Origin: a virus | Virus record (IMG/VR): IMGVR_UViG_3300028430_000244 | Span: 1-39,013 of that record | Reading direction: 5' to 3' (one strand) | DNA length: 39,013 nucleotides | Part shown: positions 30,976 through 38,212 of the stretch, one piece after another | Position numbering within the stretch: position 1 is the stretch's first letter | Layout: every line of letters begins with the position of its first letter | Notes under the pieces: generated by a model | Database searches by the model: none | Seen by the model: only the letters and a program-made list of their open reading frames with translations | What the model was told of the DNA's origin: nothing | Program-made: the position numbers and the translations under genes

Positions 30976-32169
30976 CTAGTCGAAGTCCGCCGCCGTGGCC
31001 CCGAGGGACAACGCCGGTTTCTTATCCGTGGCCGGGGCCACCGATGGCTTGCCCGGGGACCGCGTGACCAGAGCGTTGATGCGCTGGAGGCGGGCTGGGC
31101 TGTGCTTGAGCAACTTCTCCGCAGTCGTCGGAGAAATCAAGTCATATTCGTAAATCTCGCTGTTCTTGAAGCGCCAGGACTTCAGCAGCTTGGTGACGTC
31201 GTCCGGGTTGGACCACTTGCGGTTGCCCATCCGGCCCTCGACCAGCTTGTAGCCGGGCACGTCAGCGCCGGCGAACAGGCGCCGCTCGATCTCGCCACGC
31301 ACGGCCTTGCACCAGTCCTCGATCAGCCCGACCTTCGCCATGGCGCCGGCGAGCCACTCGGGATCCACGTTGGCCAGCGTGCCGACGAACGCCTCGTCCA
31401 CGTCGTCGAAGTCTTCCGCCGTCGCGCCGGTGATGGTGTCCAGAACCTCGTCCTTGAGCGCCGGGCACACGAAGCGGGCATCGCAGAACCGGCACTGCTT
31501 CTCGCCGGGGTTGTAGGTCTGGTCGCCCGACAGGATGCCCTGCACGACCGCCTTGGTGCTGTCAGCGAACGCCATGAGGTCGTCATGCGACAGGCTCCAC
31601 CGGCTGACCGGGTTGTCGTTCTGCGCCCGGGGCTGGTAGATGATCAGGTCGAACTGCTCGAAGGGTCCGAGGAAGTCGAAACTGTGCATCGCGCCGAGGG
31701 CGTAGAGCATGAGTTGCTCGTTGGCCTCGGCGTTCACCAGCACGCCGGCGCCGTACTTGTAGTCGATCAGGGTCAATCTGCCCTCGGCCACGACGATGGC
31801 GTCCGCCGTGCCGAAGGCGTCGGGCGCACCGATGAACGGCGAGAACTCCACGCGCTGGTCGGCGAAGGCCCTGCCGTCCTCACCCATGGCGTCAAGGACC
31901 AGGTCGCGGAAAGCAAGGCCCCCGTGGATCATGGCGTCGGTGACGGGCCAGTCGGTGTCGCCAACCCGCACGGTGGTTCCGCGCAGTTCGGCGAACGCCT
32001 CGTTGCCGCCCCAGTCCTCCAGCACGATGCGGTTCGCCACGTCGTGAGCGGCGGTGCCCTCGTCGGCGTAGACTGAGGTGCGCGGCGGGACAGTCTCGCA
32101 CAGGGCGAGGGACCCGGGGCAACGCAGCCAGCGGTGAGCGGCGGAGGGGGAGAAGCGGGCGTGCTGCAT
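30976..32169 (-). CDS. RecB-like phage exonuclease (DUF2800)
   Basis: ATG 32169 (MQHARFSPSAAHRWLRCPGS) is the family start; a longer frame from 32475 lies over other genes. The 397-residue product has the DUF2800 pattern: RWLRCPGS, EGTAAHDVA, GTADAIVV and LIDYKYGAG (PD-(D/E)XK core), and CRFCDARFVCPAL. The four cysteines (one near the start, three near residue 250) probably hold an iron-sulfur cluster, as in AddB/RecB nucleases. It probably works with the ssDNA-binding protein in recombination. The start overlaps the upstream stop (TGATG). Confidence 0.85.
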   Translation of the reverse strand: MQHARFSPSAAHRWLRCPGSLALCETVPPRTSVYADEGTAAHDVANRIVLEDWGGNEAFAELRGTTVRVGDTDWPVTDAMIHGGLAFRDLVLDAMGEDGRAFADQRVEFSPFIGAPDAFGTADAIVVAEGRLTLIDYKYGAGVLVNAEANEQLMLYALGAMHSFDFLGPFEQFDLIIYQPRAQNDNPVSRWSLSHDDLMAFADSTKAVVQGILSGDQTYNPGEKQCRFCDARFVCPALKDEVLDTITGATAEDFDDVDEAFVGTLANVDPEWLAGAMAKVGLIEDWCKAVRGEIERRLFAGADVPGYKLVEGRMGNRKWSNPDDVTKLLKSWRFKNSEIYEYDLISPTTAEKLLKHSPARLQRINALVTRSPGKPSVAPATDKKPALSLGATAADFD

Positions 32170-32360
32170 CACTCGTAGCCCTTCTTCGCCATCTCGTAGC
32201 CGCGCATCAGGTCGCTGAAGATGCGACCCACTGTGTCGGTGTCGTCCAACTCGCCGGAGCGAATCGGGCGGGCCATCAGGTTGGCGTGCGACTTGGACAG
32301 CCGCGACAGGGCGCGCTCCCGGGCCTCTACGCGCATCTTGTACTCGGTGTCGGGGGTCAC
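32169..32360 (-). CDS. Small hypothetical phage protein
   Basis: GTG 32360 overlaps the TGA of the DnaA-like gene, with GGAGG eight bases upstream. The 63-residue product is charged and helical (MRVEARERALSRLSKSHANL, IFSDLMRGYEMAKKGYE). No family is recognised. It lies between the DnaA-like and nuclease genes with overlaps on both sides. Confidence 0.6.
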   Translation of the reverse strand: MTPDTEYKMRVEARERALSRLSKSHANLMARPIRSGELDDTDTVGRIFSDLMRGYEMAKKGYE

Positions 32361-32995
32361 TGGTCAGCCTCCTGCATCCGGTCCTCGTGCGCCGTGACGG
32401 CGTGCATGATGGTGGTGTGGTCAAGGCCGCCCATCCACTCCGCGATCTGCGGGTAGGAGAAGCGCGGCTTGCCACGCTCGTCCTTCGCCTGCCTCATGCG
32501 CCAGGCCACCTCCTGCCGGGCGTGGGCGATGTGCTTGATCCGGCTGGTACCCATGATGTCCACGATGGACACGCCACGAGTGACCGACACGTCGCGCATG
32601 ACCTGTTGCAGGTATGCCTTGCCGGTGAGCGGCAGGTCCTTGGGGTTCAGGACCGACTGGCGCCCGCGCTCGTAGGCGGCGATCAGGGACTCGTAGTTCC
32701 GGCTTCCGAAACCAAGGTCCAAGTCGTCAAGGCCGAGTTGCCTGAGCCTCTCGTACGTGGCGTTGAAACGGGCGACTGTCTGTTTGAAGTCGGAATCGTT
32801 CGGGGCAGGTGGTTCAGGTGGAGGCATCGCACCCCGCATAGCGGCGACTATATTGGGCCACATGTCCTCGGGTGCGCCGCGAGCGGTGGTCAGGCCGAAG
32901 GTGGACAGCACGGCCTCGGCAGCGTAACGCCCCCTGCTATTGGCCAGCAACCGCACCGCGTCAACCACCTCGTCGTAGGTGACTGGCGTGGGCAT
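32357..32995 (-). CDS. Phage protein with DnaA domain IV (DnaA-box binding fold)
   Basis: The 212-residue product is two parts. Residues 3-56 (VVDAVRLLANSRGRYAAEAV, STFGLTTARGAPEDMWPNIV) copy the C-terminal domain of the preceding gene. Residues about 126-207 match Bac_DnaA_C: VSIVDIMGTSRIKHIAHARQ, then FSYPQIAEWMGGLDHTTIMH with the DHTT signature (192-195). It lacks the DnaA AAA+ domain. It could bind DnaA boxes on phage or host DNA without ATP, as an initiator, a repressor or a titrating factor. ATG 32995 overlaps the upstream stop. Domain call strong, role open. Confidence 0.85.
   Translation of the reverse strand: MPTPVTYDEVVDAVRLLANSRGRYAAEAVLSTFGLTTARGAPEDMWPNIVAAMRGAMPPPEPPAPNDSDFKQTVARFNATYERLRQLGLDDLDLGFGSRNYESLIAAYERGRQSVLNPKDLPLTGKAYLQQVMRDVSVTRGVSIVDIMGTSRIKHIAHARQEVAWRMRQAKDERGKPRFSYPQIAEWMGGLDHTTIMHAVTAHEDRMQEADQ
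32888..32916 (+). repeat. 29-bp exact repeat, copy in the DnaA-like gene
   Basis: Identical to 33061-33089. It encodes AVLSTFGLT in both proteins and is the best-preserved part of a duplicated domain of about 50 codons. Confidence 0.85.
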
Positions 32996-33624
32996 CACAT
33001 CGCACTCCGCACGGCGGCGATGATCTGCGGCCACATCTCGGCGGGCGTGCCGCGGGCGGAGGTCAGGCCGAAGGTGGACAGCACGGCCTTGACGGCGTCT
33101 GGCCCCTTCTCCTTGGCCAGGGCCAGCACCTCACGGGACATGTCCTCGTAGGTGATGGGCTCAGAGGCAGTCGTCGCAGAACCAGATTCGGGCTCGTTCA
33201 GATCAGCAAGCAGAGCATCAACACTCTCAAAGCGAGTAAGTTCGCCCCGTTCTGCGGCAGATACAGCGGCTCGCGTCGTGACGGTGCTCTCGAAGACCGG
33301 CTCGGGGGTGGGCTCGTCGACGCTCACCTGAACGGCGGGCAGACGCACCACTGCCCCGCCGCCGCTGACGTCAGCCGTAAGGACGGGCGCGAGTTGGCCG
33401 CCGCCCGCCCCTCCGCGCGGCGAGGGATCAGCAGGGAGCAGAACGCCCGATACCGTAGCCGGCACAAGACCCGCCGGCGCCGTGGCCTTGGTGCGGGTCG
33501 CACGGGGCTTGGGGGCCTCGGCGGGGGTCCGCAAATCCAAATACTGGCCTTCGCCGATGATCTGGCGGGCTTGGGATACGATCTCGGCCCAGTCAGCGCC
33601 TTCAAGCGTGATGATGATAGACAT
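32995..33624 (-). CDS. Phage protein of unknown function with duplicated C-terminal domain
   Basis: The 209-residue product starts at ATG 33624, with GAGGAGAAC upstream. It has a short N-terminal beta-alpha segment (SIIITLEGADWAEIVSQARQ), a long Pro/Ala/Thr linker (40-145), and a C-terminal helical domain (VLALAKEKGPDAVKAVLSTF, then GTPAEMWPQIIAAVRSAM). The C-terminal domain is repeated at the start of the next gene. Domains of this shape close many phage replication-associated proteins. No function known. Confidence 0.65.
   Translation of the reverse strand: MSIIITLEGADWAEIVSQARQIIGEGQYLDLRTPAEAPKPRATRTKATAPAGLVPATVSGVLLPADPSPRGGAGGGQLAPVLTADVSGGGAVVRLPAVQVSVDEPTPEPVFESTVTTRAAVSAAERGELTRFESVDALLADLNEPESGSATTASEPITYEDMSREVLALAKEKGPDAVKAVLSTFGLTSARGTPAEMWPQIIAAVRSAM
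33061..33089 (+). repeat. 29-bp exact repeat, copy in the upstream gene
   Basis: Partner of 32888-32916 in direct orientation, 173 bases away. Together they mark a tandem duplication across the gene boundary. Confidence 0.85.
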
Positions 33625-33627
33625 GGT

Positions 33628-33777
33628 TCAGTTCTCCTCTGGGTGTTTGTGATAGTAGTCGTTGAGCAACCCCTCAAAGCGGTCGACCAACTCCTGCACG
33701 AGCGGGTGGTCGAACGCCTCGCGCACGCGCTCGATGAGCGCCTCGTCCTCAAGCCCTGCGGCCTGCAATCTCGTCAT
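33628..33777 (-). CDS. 49-residue helical phage protein
   Basis: This small gene lies in the gap between the primase-helicase and the 33624 gene. ATG 33777 has AAGGAGAA six bases upstream. The product (MTRLQAAGLEDEALIERVRE, then LVDRFEGLLNDYYHKHPEEN) is acidic and predicted all-helical. Its TGA sits three bases before the next ATG, and its last codons carry the Shine-Dalgarno of that gene. Function unknown. Confidence 0.65.
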   Translation of the reverse strand: MTRLQAAGLEDEALIERVREAFDHPLVQELVDRFEGLLNDYYHKHPEEN

Positions 33778-33813
33778 GTCGATTCTCCTTGGGCCAACCG
33801 GCCCGGTAACAGT

Positions 33814-33842
33814 TATCTAGGACTTAACAAGCAGGTTGTCAC
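33814..33842 (-). promoter_or_regulatory. Possible internal promoter after the primase-helicase
   Basis: On the minus strand GTGACA (33842-33837) and TAGATA (33819-33814) are 17 bases apart, in the 61-base gap before the gene starting at 33777. The -10 match is weak. A GATTC (GANTC class, the CcrM methylation site used by GcrA) lies at 33781-33785 in the leader. Confidence 0.25.
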
Positions 33843-35848
33843 GCACAAAATTGCACGACGCCATGCTCCAGCATCAGCGGGGCGTCCTCGCCCTTCTGCA
33901 AGCTGCGAACTGCGCGCATCACGCTCTGCCGCCGGATGTCGCGGGCGCCCTCCTCCGGGGCCGGCACCGTGCCCACCACGTAGTCCAGCAGCCTGTCCAG
34001 CGACATGCTGGTGACGCTGGGCTCCAGCAGGCCGATGGCGTCCATCACCACCTGCTCCCACGCCCCAAACCGCCGCTTGGCCGTCGGCTTCTGAGCCACC
34101 GGCACCGTAGCGTCCCGCACCACAAGGCTGCTCATCTCCTCGCCGTCGCGGTCAAGGCCGACCACCACAGGCTCCAGGGTGAACCCCCACGACAGGTCGT
34201 CGCGCCCGTCCTTCTGCTTGCTGACCCGCATCACGCGCACCTGCCCCTCGTCAGGCCGCATGACCTCGAACTCAACGTCCGCAGCAGCGCGGATCCCGCT
34301 CCATCCCCGGGCGCCCCGCGCCGCGTCCTTGCCGCTGTGATGGACCAGCAGCACCATGGCGCCGGTCGCATCGCGGATAGCGCGGGCGTGGCGCAGGGCC
34401 AGGCCCATGTCCTCGCCGCTGTTCTCGTTCGCGCCGGGCGTGACCTGCGCGAAGGTGTCGACCACCACCAGATCGGTCGGACCCGCAGCGGCCATGGCCT
34501 CGACCACGGCGGTGATGTCCTCCTCGATCAAGAAGTTCGGCACGGCGTTCATAATGCCCAGCGGCACGCCGTCGAGGCTCAGGCCCCGGTCGATGGCATA
34601 CGCCTTGACGCGGCCCGCCACGCCTCCACCACCTTCAGCGGCGACGTAGAGCACGGCGCCCTGCTTGACAGGCCGCTCGCGCCAGTCCGCCCCGCGCGCC
34701 ACGGCCAGCGCCATGTCCAGCACGGCGAACGACTTGCCGCTGCCGCTGGCGCCGTAGAGCACACCGAGGTCGGCGCGGGGCAGGACGCCCTTGATGATCC
34801 ACTCCGGCGGCTCGCGCATCATGTAGTCGCTGGCGGCGACGAACGGAAAGCGGCCCGGGTAGCCCGGCGGCGTGGCGTAAGAGGCGGACGGCTCGGCGAC
34901 CTGCACCTTCTCCGCCAGCTTCTCCAGCCGCTCGGACGGGTTCTGCGCCTCGCGCGCCTCGCGGGCCATCTTGATGACCGACGCCATGGTGACCTGACGG
35001 CCCGTGGCCTGCCGGCGGGTGAACGAGTCCCACTGCGCCTGTAGCTGGTCGCTGCCGGGGTATTGCTCGCCGTCGCTGGACCACTCGTCCCACAGGTCGA
35101 ACCCGTCGCCCTCGGTCTCGTGGTGCAGGGCCATGCCCACGCGGATCCAGTCGTCGCGGCCCATGCTGGCGTCGAGGTCGGCCAGCAGCGCCTTGATCTC
35201 GTCTTCGCTCAGGCCAAGGGCTGGCTCGTGACCGGTCATGAAGTCGTCGGGGTCGCTGGGGCTTGAGGATTGCGGGCCGAACCGCGCCTCGCAGAAGGCC
35301 CGCAGCTTGGCGCTGACGGGCGCCACCACGTCGCCGGTGTCGAACAGGTCCACGGTATAGAGCGGGTTGCCCGTGACGGTGACGAAGCCGGAAGCGGTGA
35401 AGGTCTCGACGCCGTAGCGGTCGGCGATGGCGCGGCTCTTGCGGTCGCCCAGCGCCCCGGCCACGAAGGCCCGCACACCCTTGCCGCTCGGGCTGTATTC
35501 CGCGTAGGTGTCGCAGACCAGCGCCTCCAGTTCGGCGGGCAGGTGGCCGTGGGTGTCGACGCAGGCGTCGAAGTCCAGAGCAGTGACGCCCCAGTCGGCG
35601 AGCATGGCCAGACCCACGCCGTCCATGCCGCGGGCCTTGGCGCGCTCCAGTGCGCGCTCCAGAGGCACGAGGGAGGCGCGGTCGCGGGCGTCACCCTGCC
35701 GGCCATAGCGCCTGCCGCCGTTGGCGTAGTAAGGCACCTTGATGGCCTTGCCGGAGCCCTCTATGCGCTCATACCGCCAGCACAGCCAGCCGGGCAGGTC
35801 GCGCAGCAGCGAGGGGACGGCGAGGCCCGGAGTCGGGCCAACCATCAC
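33839..35848 (-). CDS. Bifunctional primase-helicase (AEP-like primase plus RepA-like AAA helicase)
   Basis: The 669-residue protein starts at GTG 35848 (GTGA overlap) or ATG 35845. The N-terminal part resembles archaeo-eukaryotic-type primases: TALDFDACVD (D92, D94) and YAEYSPSGKGVRAFV, with a PriCT-like DDWIRVGMALHHETEG. The C-terminal part is a RecA-fold helicase: Walker A GASGSGKS (366-373), Walker B LVVVDTF (460-466) and MVLLVHHSGKDAARGARG. Such fusions prime and unwind at phage forks. It sits next to a Cro-like regulator, the first gene after a promoter. Confidence 0.85.
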   Translation of the reverse strand: MMVGPTPGLAVPSLLRDLPGWLCWRYERIEGSGKAIKVPYYANGGRRYGRQGDARDRASLVPLERALERAKARGMDGVGLAMLADWGVTALDFDACVDTHGHLPAELEALVCDTYAEYSPSGKGVRAFVAGALGDRKSRAIADRYGVETFTASGFVTVTGNPLYTVDLFDTGDVVAPVSAKLRAFCEARFGPQSSSPSDPDDFMTGHEPALGLSEDEIKALLADLDASMGRDDWIRVGMALHHETEGDGFDLWDEWSSDGEQYPGSDQLQAQWDSFTRRQATGRQVTMASVIKMAREAREAQNPSERLEKLAEKVQVAEPSASYATPPGYPGRFPFVAASDYMMREPPEWIIKGVLPRADLGVLYGASGSGKSFAVLDMALAVARGADWRERPVKQGAVLYVAAEGGGGVAGRVKAYAIDRGLSLDGVPLGIMNAVPNFLIEEDITAVVEAMAAAGPTDLVVVDTFAQVTPGANENSGEDMGLALRHARAIRDATGAMVLLVHHSGKDAARGARGWSGIRAAADVEFEVMRPDEGQVRVMRVSKQKDGRDDLSWGFTLEPVVVGLDRDGEEMSSLVVRDATVPVAQKPTAKRRFGAWEQVVMDAIGLLEPSVTSMSLDRLLDYVVGTVPAPEEGARDIRRQSVMRAVRSLQKGEDAPLMLEHGVVQFCA

Positions 35849-36057
35849 TCACCCGTCAGGGCAGCGACCATCTTGCGGACGGCGGGGGACACGAGGGCCA
35901 GGCCCGGCACGCCGGAGATTTCCGCGATCTGCATGGCGCGCTTCGGCGGGGCATAGCCCTGCGAGGCCCACAGGCAGACGGCTTGGTGGGTCACGGCGAG
36001 GCGGCGAGCCAGAGCGGCCTTGCCGCCCACGGCCTCAATAGCGGTGTCGATGTTCAT
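35845..36057 (-). CDS. Cro/YdaS-like HTH regulator
   Basis: ATG 36057 has AAGGAGA five bases upstream and is preferred over a longer frame from 36111. The 70-residue product has the YdaS/Cro pattern IDTAIEAVGGKAALARRLAV then THQAVCLWASQGYAPPKRAM. It is the first gene after a promoter holding a 12-base imperfect palindrome, so it probably represses its own operon, including the primase-helicase. No partner CI gene is visible. Confidence 0.8.
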   Translation of the reverse strand: MNIDTAIEAVGGKAALARRLAVTHQAVCLWASQGYAPPKRAMQIAEISGVPGLALVSPAVRKMVAALTGE

Positions 36058-36077
36058 CGTAGTCTCCTTGAGCGGCG

Positions 36078-36107
36078 AAGGTAAACGCTTGCGTTGCGGG
36101 GCGTCAA
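36078..36107 (-). promoter_or_regulatory. Early/replication promoter with overlapping operator-like palindrome
   Basis: On the minus strand TTGACG (36107-36102) and TACCTT (36083-36078) are 18 bases apart. The inverted repeat AACGC-TT-GCGTT (36084-36095) abuts the -10, where a Cro-like repressor would block polymerase. The first twelve bases equal those of the promoter at 9312. The -35 overlaps the stop of the upstream gene. Confidence 0.55.
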
Positions 36108-36430
36108 GCACCCTTGCACGGCCACTTCCCGGTGACGGCTAGGTCCACGGCGAGGAACGCATCATCGCCGCCCCGCTTGGGGTTGGCTCGGGCGTAGGCC
36201 ACGAACGTGCGCCTGAGTTCATCGGCGGTCGGGTTGGTGGCGGGGCAGTAGTGCGTCCACACGCCGTTCAGCGCGCGGCGCCAGGTGTTGCCCCGGACAG
36301 CGGCGCGCACATAGCCGAGACAGAAGGACCGCTCGGCGGGCATGGGCGACTCGCAGATCGGCAGAAGCCAGGCAGCAGTGTCGGGTTGAGGCGCCGCGCT
36401 GATAGCGGCGGCGAGGGCGAGGGCGATCAT
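36104..36430 (-). CDS. Secreted Rap1a/Tai-like small Cys protein
   Basis: ATG 36430 overlaps the upstream stop. The 108-residue product begins with a short hydrophobic signal-like segment (MIALALAAAISAAP). It shows the Rap1a/Tai immunity-family layout: CES...FCLGYVRAAVRG, HYCPATNPTADELRRTFVAY, and a closing KWPCK. Four cysteines suggest two disulphides in the periplasm. In Serratia such proteins neutralise T6SS effectors. In a phage it could guard the infected cell's envelope or exclude other phages; that is inference. Confidence 0.65.
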   Translation of the reverse strand: MIALALAAAISAAPQPDTAAWLLPICESPMPAERSFCLGYVRAAVRGNTWRRALNGVWTHYCPATNPTADELRRTFVAYARANPKRGGDDAFLAVDLAVTGKWPCKGA

Positions 36431-36702
36431 CGTGCGGCACTCCTTGCGAGTTTTGCAGCCTTACGGGCCGCGTGGCGGTTGCGGTATTTGGGCGACGGGG
36501 TGGCGCCGCTGGCGGTAACTATGAACTGGCGAGGCGGACCCGACCCAACGATCTCGACAGGGTCTCCTTCTTTGTAGCCCAGCGCCTGCAAGGGTGGGTA
36601 GAAGGTGGCTCCGTCGGTCGTGTAGCCGTCGACGAGGTCGGACCACTCCTTGCGGGCATAGGCCAGGTCGTTCAGGGTTCTGGTGTAGGGGCGGCTGGTC
36701 AT
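36427..36702 (-). CDS. Small basic hypothetical phage protein
   Basis: ATG 36702 (MTSRPYTRTLNDLAYARKEW) overlaps the upstream stop. The 91-residue product has a short beta-rich core (YKEGDPVEIVGSGPPRQFIV) and a basic C-terminus (RNRHAARKAAKLARSAAR). Nucleic acid binding is possible. No family recognised. Confidence 0.6.
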   Translation of the reverse strand: MTSRPYTRTLNDLAYARKEWSDLVDGYTTDGATFYPPLQALGYKEGDPVEIVGSGPPRQFIVTASGATPSPKYRNRHAARKAAKLARSAAR

Positions 36703-37115
36703 CGTGCGGCCTCCTTCCCAGCCTTGTAGGCGGCGAGGGCTTCGGTGGCGCGTTCCCGATAATCTGCGTAGAGAAAAAACCCGTCCACCAGTCTTGTGAC
36801 ATACTCGACCAGCACCTTCGCCCGCTCGGCCTCGACTTCTCTCCCGGCCTTGTAGGCGGCGAGGGGGTATTGTAAGTCTTCTCCGGCATCCAGCTCCCCC
36901 TTTCGCGCAGCGTGAGCCCAATCATACAGCGCCATGCGCTCATACCGTGCCGCCGCGATCTCTCGCACCGCCAGCAGGTCAGGATCAACCGGCGGCGGGG
37001 TCCAGCCTTCGCGGACCACCTCGATGATGTAGTGCTCGACGGGTGGCCGAGGCCATCCGCGCTCGGTGCCGCGGCGGTTGGCCTCGGCCAAAATCTGATC
37101 GTTCGTCGCGGTCAT
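36699..37115 (-). CDS. Hypothetical helical phage protein with AAYKAG repeats
   Basis: The 138-residue product has two copies of an AAYKAGxE motif (near residues 86 and 128) in Ala/Glu/Arg-rich helices. ATG 37115 and its stop both overlap neighbours. Its end, KEAAR, doubles as the Shine-Dalgarno region for the next gene. Unknown function. Confidence 0.6.
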   Translation of the reverse strand: MTATNDQILAEANRRGTERGWPRPPVEHYIIEVVREGWTPPPVDPDLLAVREIAAARYERMALYDWAHAARKGELDAGEDLQYPLAAYKAGREVEAERAKVLVEYVTRLVDGFFLYADYRERATEALAAYKAGKEAAR

Positions 37116-37687
37116 CGTGCCGCCTCCTCTGCTTCTTCAATCGTTTTCCACGCCATACGGGACAGACTGGCGGCTGGCTTGCTCCCGATGATCGTCGGGG
37201 TCATCGCCTCCAGAATGGCCCGCTTCTCCGGGATGTAGACCCGGGCGAATCTCCGGTCGTGGCGGGCGATGGACCTCGTATTGTCGATCAGGTCCGCGAG
37301 CTTTACCGTGACCGCCGCGAGTGGAGCCCGGGACCACTTCTCGACACTCGCCGCTTGGCGCTCGGCGCGGTTCCCGGTCGCAGTGTCGGTAAGCCACTCC
37401 ACAAGCTCGGCGACTCTCGGCCCGAAGTTCGCGGCGACCTCCGAGACCGTAACCGGTGTATCCTCGACAACGTCGTGCAGGATGGCAGCGATAATTTGCG
37501 TGTGCGCCCCGCCAGCCCTCCCCACCATGTCGGCGACCGTGAGCGGGTGGCAGATGTAGGGCTCCCCCGTGTATTTCCGGACCTGCCCGGCGTGCGCCGC
37601 CCACGCGAACTCGACGGCTCCCGAGAGCCACCCGATATGGTCTGGGCCTCTCGGGGAGTTCTCAAGAATGTGCTTGGGTATCGGCAT
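37112..37687 (-). CDS. HD-domain phosphohydrolase, SpoT/Mesh1-like
   Basis: ATG 37687 has AAGGAGG six bases upstream; a longer frame to 37981 lies over the neighbour. The 191-residue product has the Mesh1/SpoT hydrolase motifs in order and spacing: YICHPLTVAD (H47), ILHDVVEDT (H71, D72, E75, D76) and VKLADLIDN (D132, N136). No synthetase or TGS domain is present. Such enzymes remove the 3'-pyrophosphate of (p)ppGpp, or act on related nucleotides or NADPH. A phage copy among early genes could lower stringent alarmone or defence nucleotides. Fold call strong, substrate inferred. Confidence 0.85.
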   Translation of the reverse strand: MPIPKHILENSPRGPDHIGWLSGAVEFAWAAHAGQVRKYTGEPYICHPLTVADMVGRAGGAHTQIIAAILHDVVEDTPVTVSEVAANFGPRVAELVEWLTDTATGNRAERQAASVEKWSRAPLAAVTVKLADLIDNTRSIARHDRRFARVYIPEKRAILEAMTPTIIGSKPAASLSRMAWKTIEEAEEAAR

Positions 37688-38015
37688 GTGCCGCCTCCTT
37701 GCGGTCGTGTTGCTGCTTGCTCTGGATCCGCCCGGCGTCGTCGGCGCCGGCCCAGCAGTAGTCATAGTAGGGCGTGAACGGCTTGCACTCCTGCGCCTCG
37801 GCTTCCCAGCAGGGGCCGCACCAGGCGTCCTCGTGGGCGTCGGTCGCCACAAGGTCGCCGTCCTCCCACCAGTCGTCGCAGCGCGGGCAGCGCGTAGCGT
37901 CGAGCACCTTGAGTTGGGTGTCGAAGGCGTCGGGGTTCTCGCCGGCGTCCTCGCGCCAGTCGGGGCCGAACGCCTCGACAAGCGGGATGTGGATATTGTC
38001 GGGTGTCAGCCTCAC
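37662..38015 (-). CDS. Small zinc-ribbon-like phage protein
   Basis: GTG 38015 overlaps the upstream TGA. The 117-residue product has CPRCDDWWEDGD (two Cys) and DAWCGPCWEAEAQEC (three more), consistent with one zinc ribbon. A charged tail follows. The 3' end overlaps the HD gene start by 26 bases. No partner or function known. Confidence 0.6.
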   Translation of the reverse strand: MRLTPDNIHIPLVEAFGPDWREDAGENPDAFDTQLKVLDATRCPRCDDWWEDGDLVATDAHEDAWCGPCWEAEAQECKPFTPYYDYCWAGADDAGRIQSKQQHDRKEAAHADTQAHS

Positions 38016-38212
38016 TGGTCAGCCTCCTTGAGCAGCTTGCGGGCGCGCACATAGGCCGCGCGGACTTCAACCGGCTTGTGAAGGTCATCTGCGTAGTCGT
38101 GCCAACCAAGGCAGTCTCGCAAAGCCTCCTCCAGCGCCTTGATCCTGAGACGTTGCTTCTTAATAAGGGCGTTCCGTCGATCTAGCGCACGGTCGAAAAC
38201 ATCATCACTCAC
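38012..38212 (-). CDS. Small helical early protein ending LLKEADQ
   Basis: GTG 38212 overlaps the upstream stop. The 66-residue product is charged and helical, with coiled-coil tendency (LIKKQRLRIKALEEALRDCL). It ends KLLKEADQ, a tail shared with several neighbours. Its last codons contain AAGGAGG, the ribosome-binding site of the next gene. Unknown function. Confidence 0.6.
   Translation of the reverse strand: MSDDVFDRALDRRNALIKKQRLRIKALEEALRDCLGWHDYADDLHKPVEVRAAYVRARKLLKEADQ
38013..38035 (+). repeat. 23-bp gene-junction repeat, copy A
   Basis: Identical to 38377-38399. Shorter forms lie at 38210-38224 and 32358-32373. On the minus strand it encodes LLKEADQ, the stop, the Shine-Dalgarno and the overlapping GTG of the next gene. 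Confidence 0.85.

Noticed and set aside
30874-32076. 400-codon plus-strand frame
   Set aside because: Antisense shadow of the DUF2800 nuclease and the ssDNA-binding protein.
33836-35044. 402-codon plus-strand frame
   Set aside because: Antisense shadow of the primase-helicase, which has intact Walker motifs.
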